DNA of 64,000 bases from Gonatopus flavifemur. Lineage: Eukaryota > Arthropoda > Insecta > Hymenoptera > Dryinidae. Made by a program: the position numbers and the translations under genes. The notes beneath the pieces were generated by a model. The model saw nothing but the letters and a program-made list of their open reading frames with translations, ran no database searches and was not told the DNA's origin. Positions 9,696 to 21,600 of the stretch are shown in pieces. How positions within the stretch are numbered: position 1 is the stretch's first letter; each line of letters begins with the position of its first letter. The DNA lies in NCBI GenBank assembly GCA_018340375.1, contig JAFFJZ010000007.1:28866001-28930000 (forward strand), read 5' to 3'.

Positions 9696-11801
9696 ATGTC
9701 TGAATACTGTGAATACATGTGGGACCCATCGAGGGGTCACACGAGTTCTACTCTAGCCAGAAGTATCTACGAACAGGAAACCAGATTTGATAAGCGTGAT
9801 AAAAAGTTAGCAATCAAGACTGTTAGAATTCTTCTACGAGATATGCCGAATGTAGGTAAGAAAATCAAGAAAAAAAACACATAAAAAAATGTCTGTTCGG
9901 TTAAATAAACACATGAAAATCTGAATTTCTTTTACAGTGTAGAAATAATTCTCAAATAAATATTCATGGTGTACTATCATTATTTTTTCTCTCACGTCAA
10001 AGACCTCATTGAACAGGTTTCCTGTACTGCACGTGTAATAGTTTTATCTAAAACTGATACAGACCCACACAGGCACCAAATGCTTCCTGTAACATGACGT
10101 ATTCATGGATTATCGATCGTCGCTGAATGACAATGAACATACTCTTATGCTTTTCTTTCAGACTTGAAGCACTGCACGGATGAATACATAACTCGTTTCC
10201 TGTTAGCACGGAAATACAGAGTGGATCAAGCTGCTGCTCTCATAGCAGCCTATCAAGCACAGGTAGCACTTCGACAGGATATTTTTGGTAATTTAACAGC
10301 TCGTGATCCAGCTCTTCAACGTGCTTTGCGTGCTGGTATACCGGGAGTTTTACCCGCTCGTGATAGGTAATACACAGAAGACTGTTTTTCATTGTGATTC
10401 TGAATATCATGTAACATAAAATCATTATGAATTTAAATGTATTTTTTCTTGTTATAAAAATGAAAATAGGAAAGGACGATGCGTGTTAGTAGTTTTGGCT
10501 TCGCAATGGGACCCGATCGCTGTCCCAGCCTTGTCGGTGCAAAGAGCTATTTTCCTGGTTCTTGAAATACTCATCCAAGATCCAAGAAATCAGGTAAATT
10601 CTTCACATATTTATGACACTAAATTTTACATTCAAACCTGTGAAAATCCTCCACACATGTTGTATAAGTACGGTGGGTAGGAAAATATATTCCGGTAAAC
10701 GAAAAGACTTTATAACGCTGTCATTATTTATGAAATGTTAACATCTTTCCGTTGGATCGAAACAAACTATTTCCGCTTACCGCACATTATGAAATTCTCA
10801 ACTAATCATTCACACCTTGTAGAAGTCCGGTTTCGTAGCTGTTGTAGACTGGAGCGGATTTTCTCTACGTCAAGGTGGTGCATTAGGCGCAGCAGCCCTT
10901 CGTAATTTGATAGCCGCATTACGTGGTAGATTTCCGGCCAGGTTTAAGGCGATACATTTCCTCTCTGCTCCACTTTACGTGCAAGCAACTTTAACCATTT
11001 TAAAACCATTTTTAGATGAAAAAACTCGAAATAAGGTAATCTTATTTTTTTTCCATTTCTAGCACGATCTTTTACGAGATACAATTATAATTCATAATTT
11101 CATTTCAATTTCAGATCTATCTACATGGAAACAATCTCAGCACTTTACACGAACATTTACCCACGGATATCCTACCTGCGGAATTGGGCGGTACAGGACC
11201 TGCTTTCAATCCCGGCCTTTGGGCAGAACCAGTAATACACTCTGCTATGAAAGAAGCGGAGTTGGCGGCCTTGAAGAAGGAACAAGAACGAAATGATTTC
11301 GAATACGATGATAATAAAATTATTACAATAAGTACAATGGAAATTGGAAATAAGTTAGAGAATCAAACTCAAAAGTTTGAAAATGATTCGATCGTTAGAG
11401 AAACAAATTCTGTCAAAGTATTTGGTATGAGAAACAATAAAAATTCTTGTTCGATGAGAAACGGGGAAGAATCTAATCTTAAAATGAGACTTATAGGTGA
11501 CCAAAATATTAACAAAACGGAAAATCATAATAAGTTTATCGATGTCGATTCGAAACATTACAGTGACGAGGAAGAGTGTCAAGTAAAAGAAAATAAATGT
11601 ACGGATGAAAGTGATAACAATAAGGATCTCGATGATTTGACTCTACTAGAATTCAATTCCGAAACCAATTCGAGTGAATTTGAAATGATATCCGGTAAAC
11701 CTGAGAGCGAAGAAGGTTCTTTGGATGGCAGATCTGAAAAAATTTTAATGAGAACAGGGAAAAGTAATAATGTATCGGAAGAAATCAATCTTATAACTTA
11801 A
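9696..11801 (+). CDS. CRAL-TRIO domain (Sec14-like) lipid-transfer protein
   Basis: Five coding exons join in frame: 9696-9855, 10162-10366, 10470-10593, 10823-11035, 11115-11801, giving 462 aa. All introns are GT-AG. Residues about 25-85 form the helical CRAL-TRIO N segment (TDEYITRFLLARKYRVDQAAALI). Residues about 120-270 form the lipid-binding fold, with CVLVVLASQWDP, FVAVVDWSGFSLRQG, FPARFKAIHFLSAP, FLDEKTRNKIYLHGN and LPTDILPAELGGTG. In this family that ending closes the ligand pocket, which carries retinoids, tocopherols or phosphoinositides in the cytosol. Residues from about 285 are a 175-residue tail rich in Asp, Glu, Asn and Ser, which looks disordered. Introns are 74-306 bp. It resembles the clavesin/alpha-tocopherol-transfer branch, but the ligand and orthologue cannot be named. 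Confidence 0.9.
9930..9943. repeat. Orphan CACTG-class terminus in intron 1
   Basis: TTTTACAGTGTAG matches the right end plus TA flank of the CACTGTAAAA elements. No partner left end was found within the intron, so it is a remnant or a chance match. Confidence 0.3.
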
Positions 11802-12300
11802 TCACGTCTTCTTCTGTTTTTTTTTCAATTCAACGTGGACCAAATTAAATATTTTCGCCTTAAATATTATTTATTGACTCCGAGTCTCGTCGATCTTCGT
11901 GTGATCATTGGTTTTCAGTATTATTTTATGCGATTTGTTAAGAAAAAAAAAATAAAAAAAAAACAAAAAACAACAACAAATGAACTTGACAATAAGGATA
12001 GACGATCATCGATAAATTTGAGATATATTTCATTGTATTTATATTGCGATTATAATTTTACAATTAAATCATCTGAGGTTTAAATATTATATATTAGAAT
12101 TATGAATTCTTAAATGTTAGTTAATCGCTTTACAGAATAAAAGACTTCCAAAATCGTGGTTTTCGTATCAACACTTCGTCGTTTCATCTCATGAAAAGTT
12201 ATAATTTTTAAGTTCATTAGAATGTATATGTTCAATTCATTGTAACCACTGAATAAAAATCGTTTCTTTTTCTACATTTTTGGTTTTATGAAATAGAGTT
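11802..12300 (+). terminator. 3' UTR and poly(A) signals of the CRAL-TRIO gene
   Basis: AT-rich sequence follows the TAA at 11799-11801. Canonical AATAAA hexamers occur at 12136-12141 and 12252-12257, both on the gene's strand and with T-rich sequence after them. An A-rich tract at 11941-11975 also contains AATAAA but is a low-complexity run. Confidence 0.55.
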
Positions 12301-13200
12301 TTTCTTGTTTGTAAAAAATGCTATATTAATGTAATTTTATTTGAATTCATAAACAAATATCACATCAACGAATTGATATTAATATCACAAACAGAATAAA
12401 ATATCTAAAAATATTTGAAAAACAATGTAAAATATGCAGTACATTGAACTTGGTTCGATGAGTCAAGTTTGGTTGAACTTGATTCTTGTTTTCAACAATT
12501 CGAAATTGGCACTTAATAAAGGCAATTTCAATTTGGATACATCACAGTTATAGAAAATTATCATTTTACGATTCAAGTACAAAGTCGAAGTTGGTTGAGA
12601 ACAATCTAATTCAATTCAGATAAATTGAGAATGTTTGAATCATATAATGAGAATTGCAATACTAGTTCATTTGAATAAAAGCTCCATCACACAACGTTAT
12701 TTGTTTAATTATTTTTTCATTTTTCGAGTTTGAAATCATAATGTGATTTGTTATTGAAATTTTTGTGTTTGATGTTTGATAAGATTTGTACACAGATCAA
12801 AGAGAGCATATCAGGGATTTAAAAATGTAACGATGAGTAATTTGTTATAAAAATTCAGTTCCTAAATATATTGATGAATATATGCGAAACGGTAATAATT
12901 CTCACACAGCTTCACAAATCATGCAACGAGAGAACAGTACGCTCAATTTCATGTTTAAATCGACAGATATTATTTCCTGTAAGGAAAAACTGTACAGCTT
13001 GTTTTTACTATTGAAAGTACTTAATAAGAATTTATTGAGCTCGAAAGCGGTCCCTGAATCTTAAATTTATGAGATCTCTCCACCTGAAATACTTGAGAAA
13101 AAAATTTGTTGCAATAGAAACAATCAATCAGACTTTTTTTGTTGGTACGGAACAAGGTATGGTTTCATTTTATCGAGTTGTCTATGAATATTTGAGTATA
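12301..13200. other. Non-coding AT-rich stretch
   Basis: Nothing supportable. The 60-codon frame at 12882-13064 has no recognisable feature. Confidence 0.4.
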
Positions 13201-13356
13201 CGGAGAAAAAATTAGTTGGAATAACTATGCAACTTGTAATTTCATGTGGATCTATTTCTTTTTCGTTAAAATAACAACATTTGTGATCAATTCAATCAAT
13301 TTTAAATCATTTTTTGTGGAAATTAATTGGTTACTTCAACTAATTTTTTTTCCTTG
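13201..13356. mobile_element. CACGGAGAAA-class MITE, about 156 bp
   Basis: The ends CGGAGAAAAAATTAGTTG and CAACTAATTTTTTTTCCTTG are inverted repeats. TA lies on both sides (13199-13200, 13357-13358). The interior is a hairpin with AATCATTTTTTGTGG / GTGATCAATTC segments and has no coding capacity. Confidence 0.6.
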
Positions 13357-13979
13357 TACAGAAATCTAATCACTTTAAGATGTCTTTAGTTCGCCAGGGG
13401 CCCTTGAACATGCCACTCCACAGTTCAACTATAATTTACCAATAAAGTAGAATTCTCTGGTCGGTACTTAAGGTTCGTTAATACAGTAGTGTATTTTCAA
13501 AATTTTATGATATAGTAGAAAACTCATTTATGCGAGTTTGCGAGGAAAATGCTGATTTCGGTTAATTGGAATCTTGGATAACACTGAAGGTCTGAACTAT
13601 AACAGGTTTCTCCATATTTTTGCATATTACAAAGATTAATAGATACATTGAATGCATAAACGTTCTAACGTTAGGGCTGAGAAAGACCAATTCTACAAAA
13701 AATCTTACATTCATTCACAACGTAATATTTGATCTGGATCATCTGTGTACATTTTGCTTAATACATACGATATCGACGAACTGAAAACCTCGGATAACAT
13801 AGTTAATCGAATGCGGAATGATCCTACATAGCACACATGGAGGAAAATGCGCCGCGAAAACACAGTAATTTTTGTGAGAATTTGAGAATATTTCTCAGTT
13901 TCTTAGTAATATTAAAATGGTTCGCATTCTTGTGGAATTTTCCTTAACAAAACTGAAGTATTAGGAAAAATAGTTGTTA
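13357..13979. other. Non-coding stretch
   Basis: No gene is visible. It contains a decayed inverted-repeat-like passage (GGATAACACTGAAGGTC near 13575 and CTCGGATAACATAGTTAATC near 13790) that may be the relic of another pogo-like hairpin. Confidence 0.35.
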
Positions 13980-15417
13980 CAGGGTTCAGACAAGATTTGT
14001 TCAATCAATCACCCTGAGTTTTCCCTGTGATTTCCCTGAGTAAAATTCTAATTTCCAGAAACCGTCGGATCATGAATGTGTCCCTAAACATTTTTTCCTC
14101 AGTGTATAATTTCTGAGATTTCATGATTAAAAATTAACCCTTTCAGACCTGATTTAATTCTGATGGAGACAAAAATTTTTTTTCGATAGCTACTGGTTTC
14201 TGAGGCTCCTAGTATTCACTGTGAATTTTTTCAGAATTTTTAGTGACTTATATTTGAAGTTACTGATATGTCCATTCCAATGGACACTGGGCTTCTATGA
14301 CTAGAATATGGGAGAAAAATTTAAAATAACTGTTCCTAATGAATCTTCATCAAATTCTAATGAATCAAAAAATCCAAGCACAATTATAAAGCATTTCGAG
14401 AAAAAATCATTTATTTTCCAACAAAAATATTTATTGAATGCATAATTCATTTATTTACGTTTTCTTTATTGATCATTTTATTGATTATGGAAGCCAGAAA
14501 AGCAATTCCTTTCCTTTCAAAAACACAAATGCACATGACATTTCACACAATACACGTGAGTATTCGAGAATATGTTCTATGACTAATCAAATACTCGATA
14601 ACATTCATCAAACATCTATGAAATTCATCGAATATTTAATGGATATAAATATTTATATTATATGTAATAATTGTCATCAAGTATTTTCTGGATATTACTG
14701 AATATTCGATGGATCATATTCAGGAATACATTTGATAACTGTTACGAGTGTTTTTTTCAACGTATTATTTCACCCTTTTGAATTTACACGGGTTATCTTA
14801 TTGTAGATGGATTTTGCTAACAGAAGCCCAGTGTCCATTGTAATGGACATATGATATTGTTGCACAATATAGTTTTGTATTTACATATTTTAAAATACCA
14901 AAAATATTTTTTGGTACTTGACACCTCTTTGAAGTTGAAAATATTTTTTTGGATATCCAAATTGCATCCTGTAGGATCAGTAAAATTCCCTAAAATCATG
15001 AGAATTGCAGTATAAAAACTTTCGAAATTTTCATTACTTTAGTTCCTTCTAAAAACATACCATGATGAAAATATGACTCTGTATAATTTTTTATCATCGA
15101 CTTATACCCGTATCTTAATGACATCATAGGTTTGAAACGGTTCTGATCTGTGAAACTGTTTTGATAATTTTCTAAATTCTATGTTCATTGGGATGGACAT
15201 TGGGTCTCAAAGGGTTAAGAGAATATGTTGTAGAGAATGAATAATAGAATGAATGAACAAATTTTTATTTTGAAAAAATTCTAGTGATTTCCCTGAGATT
15301 TCCAGGTTTTTGGGAATTTTTGATAATTTCCCTGAGAATTCCCGGTGTTTTGAGTCCAATTTTTATTTCCCTGAGTTTTCCCGAATTTCCCGGAATTCCA
15401 GTTCTGTCTGAACCCTG
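13980..15417. mobile_element. CAGGGTTCAGACA element (about 1.44 kb) with nested TTAA element
   Basis: The left terminus CAGGGTTCAGACA is the exact complement of the right terminus TGTCTGAACCCTG. Subterminal regions on both sides repeat TTTCCCTGAG(T/A)TTTCC (14015-14045, and 15285-15400 several times). CAGGG ends occur in hAT elements, but the 8 bp on each side do not match, so the superfamily is unsettled. No transposase frame is present. Most of the interior is the nested element at 14138-15214. Confidence 0.7.
14138..15214. mobile_element. piggyBac-like non-autonomous element, TTAA target
   Basis: TTAA at 14134-14137 and 15215-15218 flank CCCTTTCAGACC and GGTCTCAAAGGG (11 of 12 positions complementary). 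CCCTTT ends plus TTAA are the piggyBac pattern. An internal pair repeats ATGTCCATTNNAATGGACA: near 14268-14290, 14829-14850 and 15183-15200. No frame resembling a piggyBac transposase is seen. It is inserted inside the CAGGG element. Confidence 0.75.
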
Positions 15418-15446
15418 CTGTTATTCATCAGTGGAAGCACTTACTA

Positions 15447-15662
15447 CCCAAGCAACACAGGGTGTTAAAAATGCTAAGAACGTATTTGGAAAATCCCACG
15501 AACACGCTTGAAACTTCCAAATGAAACTGTTTCGAATAATTATGTGCTATGCGCCTCCATAGAATATCTTGACGAATTTATCCAAATTAGTCTCATTTGC
15601 ACATTCTTTTCACATTCAGTGTATCATCATAGAATATTTGAGAGGTTCTTGTGTTGCTTGGG
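15447..15662. mobile_element. CCC/GGG-class element, TA duplication, 216 bp
   Basis: The termini CCCAAGCAACACAGG and TTGTGTTGCTTGGG are inverted repeats, with TA at 15445-15446 and 15663-15664. It has short inner palindromes (AATATTTGAGAGG / AGAATATCTTG). No coding capacity. Confidence 0.68.
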
Positions 15663-15664
15663 TA

Positions 15665-17640
15665 AAAAGGGGGCTCTGGGTAGTGCCAGAACAGACGACT
15701 CTGTGTACTCGCAAGTTGAGTTGTAATTGTATTATAAGTACATTCCAGGTTACTTTCAACAGTGTATTTGATAAAAATTTTATAAACTCAAGTCAAGCGT
15801 ACTGTTTCCTAAATAAATCATCTCATGAGTACAAATTTACAAAAATTATGTGCCATTTTGTAATATAGTAAAAACCATGCTTGTATTTTATACAAATACT
15901 TCAATGAAATACACAATAATATTGCATTTACATAGAATGATTGGGAATTAGCATTGGTAAATTGAATGCTTCTGAAAGATTAAAAAAAAATTTGGAATAT
16001 CATAACATTGTAAAAAATTGCAACTCCTCCAGTCCATTCACTTATTTTATGCATTTACAGGATTCAATGATCAATTTATTAGTCTCATCGTATCTTGGGG
16101 TTTTTTCTCTTCTACGAAACCACCTCAAATCTACTATAGGACAAAAAAAGCTAGAACAGGAGGGATAAGAGAAGATCTAAGGAAAGTGCGGATAAAAACA
16201 TCAGGGGGATTTTAGAATTCCACTTCTCAATATTTTCCAATAAATTTGTGTGCGTGAAATCATATAAATACGTTTTAACAGTTAAGGTTTGCAAAATTAA
16301 CAACTACGGATAAGAGGGTACATGACAGACAAAAATTTCAAAGAGAGAATAGAAGAACATGGGATCATCATATTATTATAAAAAAATATATTTGTATCAG
16401 TGTAAATATATGCATTAAAATGCTCATTGTTTTGTATAAATTTAGGTTATATAATTCTGAATCAAAATTGTATAACGCAAAAGACAATGATCTTATTCTG
16501 TTTGTCTATGATATCTATGGTACAGCTTAGAATACAAAAACCATTGAATGTGTCATGTTTGATATGTGTTTATAAAAATAATTTCATATTTTCACCGGCA
16601 ACCATAAATCTAATCTATTAGAAAATAGTCATGTTTGAAACTAGTTATGAAAGATATTTAAGACCCAGTAATCCACTATTTGAAATGCTACTAAAGTGCA
16701 TTCAATATAAATGTAAAATTAGTGAAGATTTTGAGTGATAAAACTTCACGTTTCAATTCAATTCTTCGGTTTTTTTTTTTTATTCAAGAAGAATTCTTTA
16801 ATGATGATTCAAATATTTCTCCATACATCTTTCTCATTAATTTTCAATTTGAATATTCTGGAAGATTTGGTTGAATTAATTTGATAATCGTATCCCTATG
16901 GACAGTTTCTGTTGACAAAAGTCACTATACTATATTCACGCTGTGGAAACAGAAAATTGAATAAAAAAGTGAAGAATTATCTCGTAAAACTTAGATGAAA
17001 TCAGCATTGTTTTTCTCAATACATAAAACTCAGTGCAATACAGGCAGTTTTCGATCAACTTTCCCCATAATACAAATTATCAACTGGAAACCAAAATTTG
17101 GAGGCATCAAATCAACGTACCTTATATTTTGCTGTATGATATAAAAAATACTTTCAATCATTTCTTTCCTTAGATCTCCATTCGTTTACTTTTGTTTTCA
17201 AGGAGATACCAACGTAGCGACTGAGTGAACATTTTCTCAATAAGAATTCTCCAAACTGAATTCATGAAAAGATCTGAAGTTATTAGAAAATGATCTTTAT
17301 TCAGTTCGAAGAGTTCTTACCGAGAAAATATTCACTTAGCTGGTATCCGCTAACGAATGAAGAACAATGAAACTGCATCGATAGATAAATAACGTGTTTA
17401 CTCTCTTCAAAAACAGATCAACGACCCTAAACTTCATAAAAATTATGAAAACAACGAAAATCTAGAGAATACAATCAGTGAGAATATCATCATAAAAATA
17501 AATGGTGATTTTATTTCGGATTTTAAATATTTGAATATAAAAATATCCAAAACGATATATCTGTAACATCTGCAGTTGTTTGGGCTATTTGACATTTCAT
17601 CTATATGAAGTACGATACGTACAGTATATCAGTCTATGGA
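15665..17640. other. Non-coding stretch
   Basis: I see no gene. Short frames (15941-16215, 16427-16621) lack motifs and splice partners. A weak inverted pair (GGAGATACCAACGTAGC near 17200; AGCTGGTATCCGCTAACG near 17338), with TCTCAATAAGAATTC between its halves, may be an old TTAA-type MITE. Confidence 0.4.
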
Positions 17641-17642
17641 TA

Positions 17643-17877
17643 CACCGAGAGAAAAAGCATACTGCAGAAGTATTGACGCACTAAAGTTTTTAATGCATTC
17701 GTCATAACGTGCTTCCAACGCTCGGTACCCATGCTTAGAAAGCATGTGACACATACCCAAAAAGCATGGTCTCGTGCGTTAACTGCACGAGTCCCGAGTG
17801 TGAAAAGTACGTTGTAACAAATGCGTTAGAAGCATTGAAGTGTGTCATGCTTCTAAAGCATGCTTTTTCTCTCGGTG
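17643..17877. mobile_element. CACCGAGAGAAAAA element, TA duplication, private motif AGCATGCT
   Basis: The ends CACCGAGAGAAAAAGCAT and ATGCTTTTTCTCTCGGTG are inverted repeats with flanking TA (17641-17642, 17878-17879). Inside, AAGCATG and CATGCTT recur at least seven times in both orientations. It belongs with the CACGGAGAAA class by its ends. Confidence 0.78.
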
Positions 17878-18113
17878 TAGAAATATCTTTAAATGATTCA
17901 TATGACATGTTCTTGGATGTGAGTTATTCTCTTTTGTCTCTCACAATGACATAGAGGAACAAGAATTTTGGTTCTCTTTATTCATTACGTTTATCACACA
18001 TTGTGGAATTTCATTTTTACGTTGAGGGAACTGAGGCCTCAACTTCACCTTGAAAAATCACAGATCATTTCGTCATAGAATGAATAATAATGCAATACAT
18101 TCTAAATACTGAT

Positions 18114-18325
18114 GTTCTCAAAGTTTGGATCATTCATAGAAACGAAACGAAGATTCGGAGAAACTCACGGAATCTAATAAATTATCATTATTCATCCTCT
18201 CAAATCAACTCTTTGAGACTGGAAACATCGTTTAAAGAATGTATTGCAAGATTTTTGGTCTTCAATAGTTGAATATTGTGTTATTACTAATTCGTTTCAA
18301 TAAATGATTCAAACTTCAGTAACAT
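18114..18325. repeat. GAAGTTTGAATCGTT repeat family, copy 1
   Basis: The terminal inverted repeat AAAGTTTGGATCATTC / ...GATTCAAACTTCAGTAAC encloses a conserved interior: AACTCACGGAATCTAATAAA, then ATTATTCATCC, then GAGACTGGAAACATCGTTT. It is collinear with the copy at 21423-21628 and, in reverse, with 46525-46730. A fourth, diverged copy lies at about 38319-38546. The copies are about 210 bp. Confidence 0.65.
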
Positions 18326-18510
18326 AAATACTGCGTAAAATTGAATGTTATAAAAATTTTGTTGCGATATTCTCTGTTCACTAGCAGTATAATCGAAGAT
18401 AGTTGAGAAAATATACAACAATAGTGTGCTTCGCATCAATGTGATTACTACAAAACTCACATTGATTCAAGAATATATTTATATAATTTCTTCATCTCTT
18501 TTTTTTTCTC

Positions 18511-18642
18511 TTTAATATGAAAAAGTGAATGAGAATTTCCAATCCACTCACCTTCTTTGGACCACAACAAAGTCAGAAAATGGTACGTTTAAAATTATTC
18601 AATACCGTTTCTGCCTCGCAAATTTATCGCACAACGCCAATG
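18511..18642 (-). terminator. 3' UTR of the amidase gene with a variant poly(A) signal
   Basis: Downstream of the stop (18643-18645, read on the - strand) the first plausible signal is ATTAAA, seen as TTTAAT at 18511-18516, 127 bp past the stop. It is followed by a pyrimidine/purine-rich tract at 18490-18510. No AATAAA closer to the stop was found. Confidence 0.4.
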
Positions 18643-21600
18643 CTAAGCTTTGATCGGAGGTGGTACCCAACCTCCGAAACGTCGTTCCAATTCTTCGGCA
18701 ACGGCTAGAGTTAAGCGATCTTGATATAAACCTCCGACAACCTATAACATTGATTTTTTATATTATGCATTCTAGAGACAGAAACAAAGATGATTTCTTG
18801 TTACCTGTATACCAATCGGGAGTCCTTGTTTATTCAAGCCTAAGGGACATGCTGTGGCAGGTAATCCCAAGACATTTATTATACCAGTGTATGAAAAGTT
18901 GAATGGTTTTATAAGTGGTTCGTGATGTAAAGGAGCTGCCGTAGGATGCGTGGGATATAAAAATACTCCATCTTCACCTAATATATCCTGTATTACGGGG
19001 AGGATCAGTGAATAATATAGCTTCATATTATATCATTGTGCGGTTTAATAAAATTTACCTGAATTTCTCGGACAAGTTCTCTACTTTCTTGTATCAACTT
19101 GGTATGTTGTTCACTTCCGTGTTTCATGCCAAATTTCTCAAAGGCAGCAGTGAATAAAGCTATTAGAGTGTGGGAACTCAGGAACAACGGCCACTTAATG
19201 AATTCCCATAAAATATTTATATGACCTTTTCTGTTTGACATTTCGTACATGAAGTTTTTATTATTGTCCGTTGCCATATTCGCCATCCACAGAGCTACGC
19301 TTTTCTTCAATTTAGTGATATTCAATTTGGTGACTTTGACCTTATACTCTTTCTTTACGTGTTGCAATACCTTCCTCATGGCTTCTTTTATCTCTGGTTC
19401 CACTGGAGAGATTAAAAATTGACCACCGTCGTCTTCCATATAATAAAACTGAAATGAAATTTTTTTTTTTCAATACAACAATGTTTAGAATGAAACGAAT
19501 GATTTTTAATCACAGATAAATGAACTTGGAAAATTTTGTTACATCATATCATGTTCTTGTACTGGATAATATTGAAGACATATGCCAATATGTGTAAGAA
19601 TATTGGAATAGAAGTTTAAATTTTATCAAATATAACCATTACCTAAAAGGGAATTTTATCAAACTTTTTCCGAATGTCCCAAATCATTATTTTTATTGAG
19701 GGGAATACTATTCAATCGGTATGGAAGCTCTCTCTTTCTATCTCTATCTTATCATGGTGTTTCTTTTTAACCAATAATATAAGTTACCGGCACTGGAAAA
19801 CCTTGAAAAAATCATGAAATATCAATCAGATTGGATTGGTGAAATCATAACTACTCATCGGAATGGACCAGGTGGCAGGATGAGGGCCGAAAGGTGGATG
19901 GAACTCGAGTCGAGGACTCTGTTGGCTACTGTTAAGCTGGATGGTGGCAATGAGAAATTGGATTACGATGTGGCCAGCTGTCAGAAAAAAGCTAAAGCAA
20001 CCGGTGCAGTAACAAAAAGTCGAGACTTTCTAGTGCAGGTCATTCGCGATTGCAGTAAGTTTGGGAGGGAGCCTGATTCGAAGTCATACCAATGTCACAG
20101 TTACCATTGCGGAAGAAGATCTCATAATCGATTCCACAACCCAAACAGACACGAAGATATCTTTTCGTATCCGAAAAGATGTCTTATGCAACATGAATAG
20201 ATTTCTAAAAGGTGTCTCGAAGACTTCTCTAAGATATCTTTAAGAAGAAATTAAGAAATCTAAAAGAGTTCTTCGAGATTTCTTAAAGATGTCTTGAAAA
20301 ATTCATAAAAATGTCTTGGAAGAAGCTTGAATTTATTCACACAACGAAATTCTAACCTCTTCTTTTTCCTTCTCCTCCTCTACCCATATTTGTCTTTGTC
20401 GCTCTCGCACTCCTATGAAGTTGACTTTATCTCAATCCTTGAGGTTGCGGGAATCGAACCCGCGCATCTTACGATCTACTTACGCTTCAGTGACCTGAGC
20501 TATAGAGACAGTTTGGTGCTGATACTTATGATTGTCAATATAACACAGTAAAATCGGGTTAGTGGTGTACATTTTCAGAGTAAAAGTGATCTTTTGAAAA
20601 AACTGTTATCATATAAACAAATGTCAGATAAGTTGGTCGTGGATACCACAGATTCTTCCTGAATTATTTCTATCCCAACGTTATTGAAGAATAACTTATT
20701 AATGAGTATGAATGAGAATTGTTGTGAATTTACTTGGAGGCTGTACATAAAATTGAGCGTGAAAAGTTCAGTAATTTGTAAAATATTTGTGTCTTGGAGA
20801 TCCGCTAATTCCAGCACGGGTATTAAAAGGTTACAAAATCGTAATTTTTGCAGAATTAAAAATCTCTTGATATGTATATAGATTTTTCAAGCTTTCGATT
20901 TGTGAGCGAATTTATCACATGTGTAATTCGATTATAATTAAAGCCACATTTCAAGTGTTATACATGTCAATCCATATGATCAGGTATTTATAACCTAAAC
21001 CTGCTGACGATCTATCTTCTTAAACATATCTTGTTAAAGTCTTCCAAGAAGATATCTTTCAAACGCTTCTCAACGATATCTCCAAGATATCTCGCATGGT
21101 CGTCTTAAAGATGTCTTGAATCAAGACATCTTTTAGAAAGTTTTCACAAGATGTCTTTTCAACACTTCTGAAAGATATCTTTAAGAACTCTTCAATAACG
21201 TTCTTGAAGATCTCTCAATTGAGTATTCTTTTAGATATCTTCAAGAACTGCGTGCTGTGTGGGAACCGATTCCAGAAAAGGATGAAATCATGATGAAGAT
21301 CCTAGGCAATCGGAAGAAGAGTCTGAAGATATATTTGGAGAATCGTTTCTCCAGTCAAGAGCCAAAACGGTTAAGAGGAAGACTTCGTTTTCACCATAAT
21401 TAGGTCATCGAAAAGATGTTTTTGAAGTTTGAATCGTTTATAGAAGTGAAACGAAAATTCAAACTCACGAAATCTGATAAATCATTGTTATTCATCTGCC
21501 GAAATTAACTTCTCGGGACTGAAAACATCGTTTGAATAATGGACTGCAGGATGTTTTGTTTTTAATAGCTGGAGATTGTGTTATTCCATTACTAATTCGT

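Noticed and set aside
11941..11975. A-rich AATAAA-containing tract as the poly(A) site of the CRAL-TRIO gene
   Set aside because: The hexamer is embedded in a low-complexity A run. The isolated hexamers at 12136 and 12252 are more convincing.
20445..20515. A possible intact tRNA gene on the - strand
   Set aside because: The TpsiC arm is perfect, but the acceptor stem does not pair and the anticodon loop is not formed. It is listed only as tRNA-derived.
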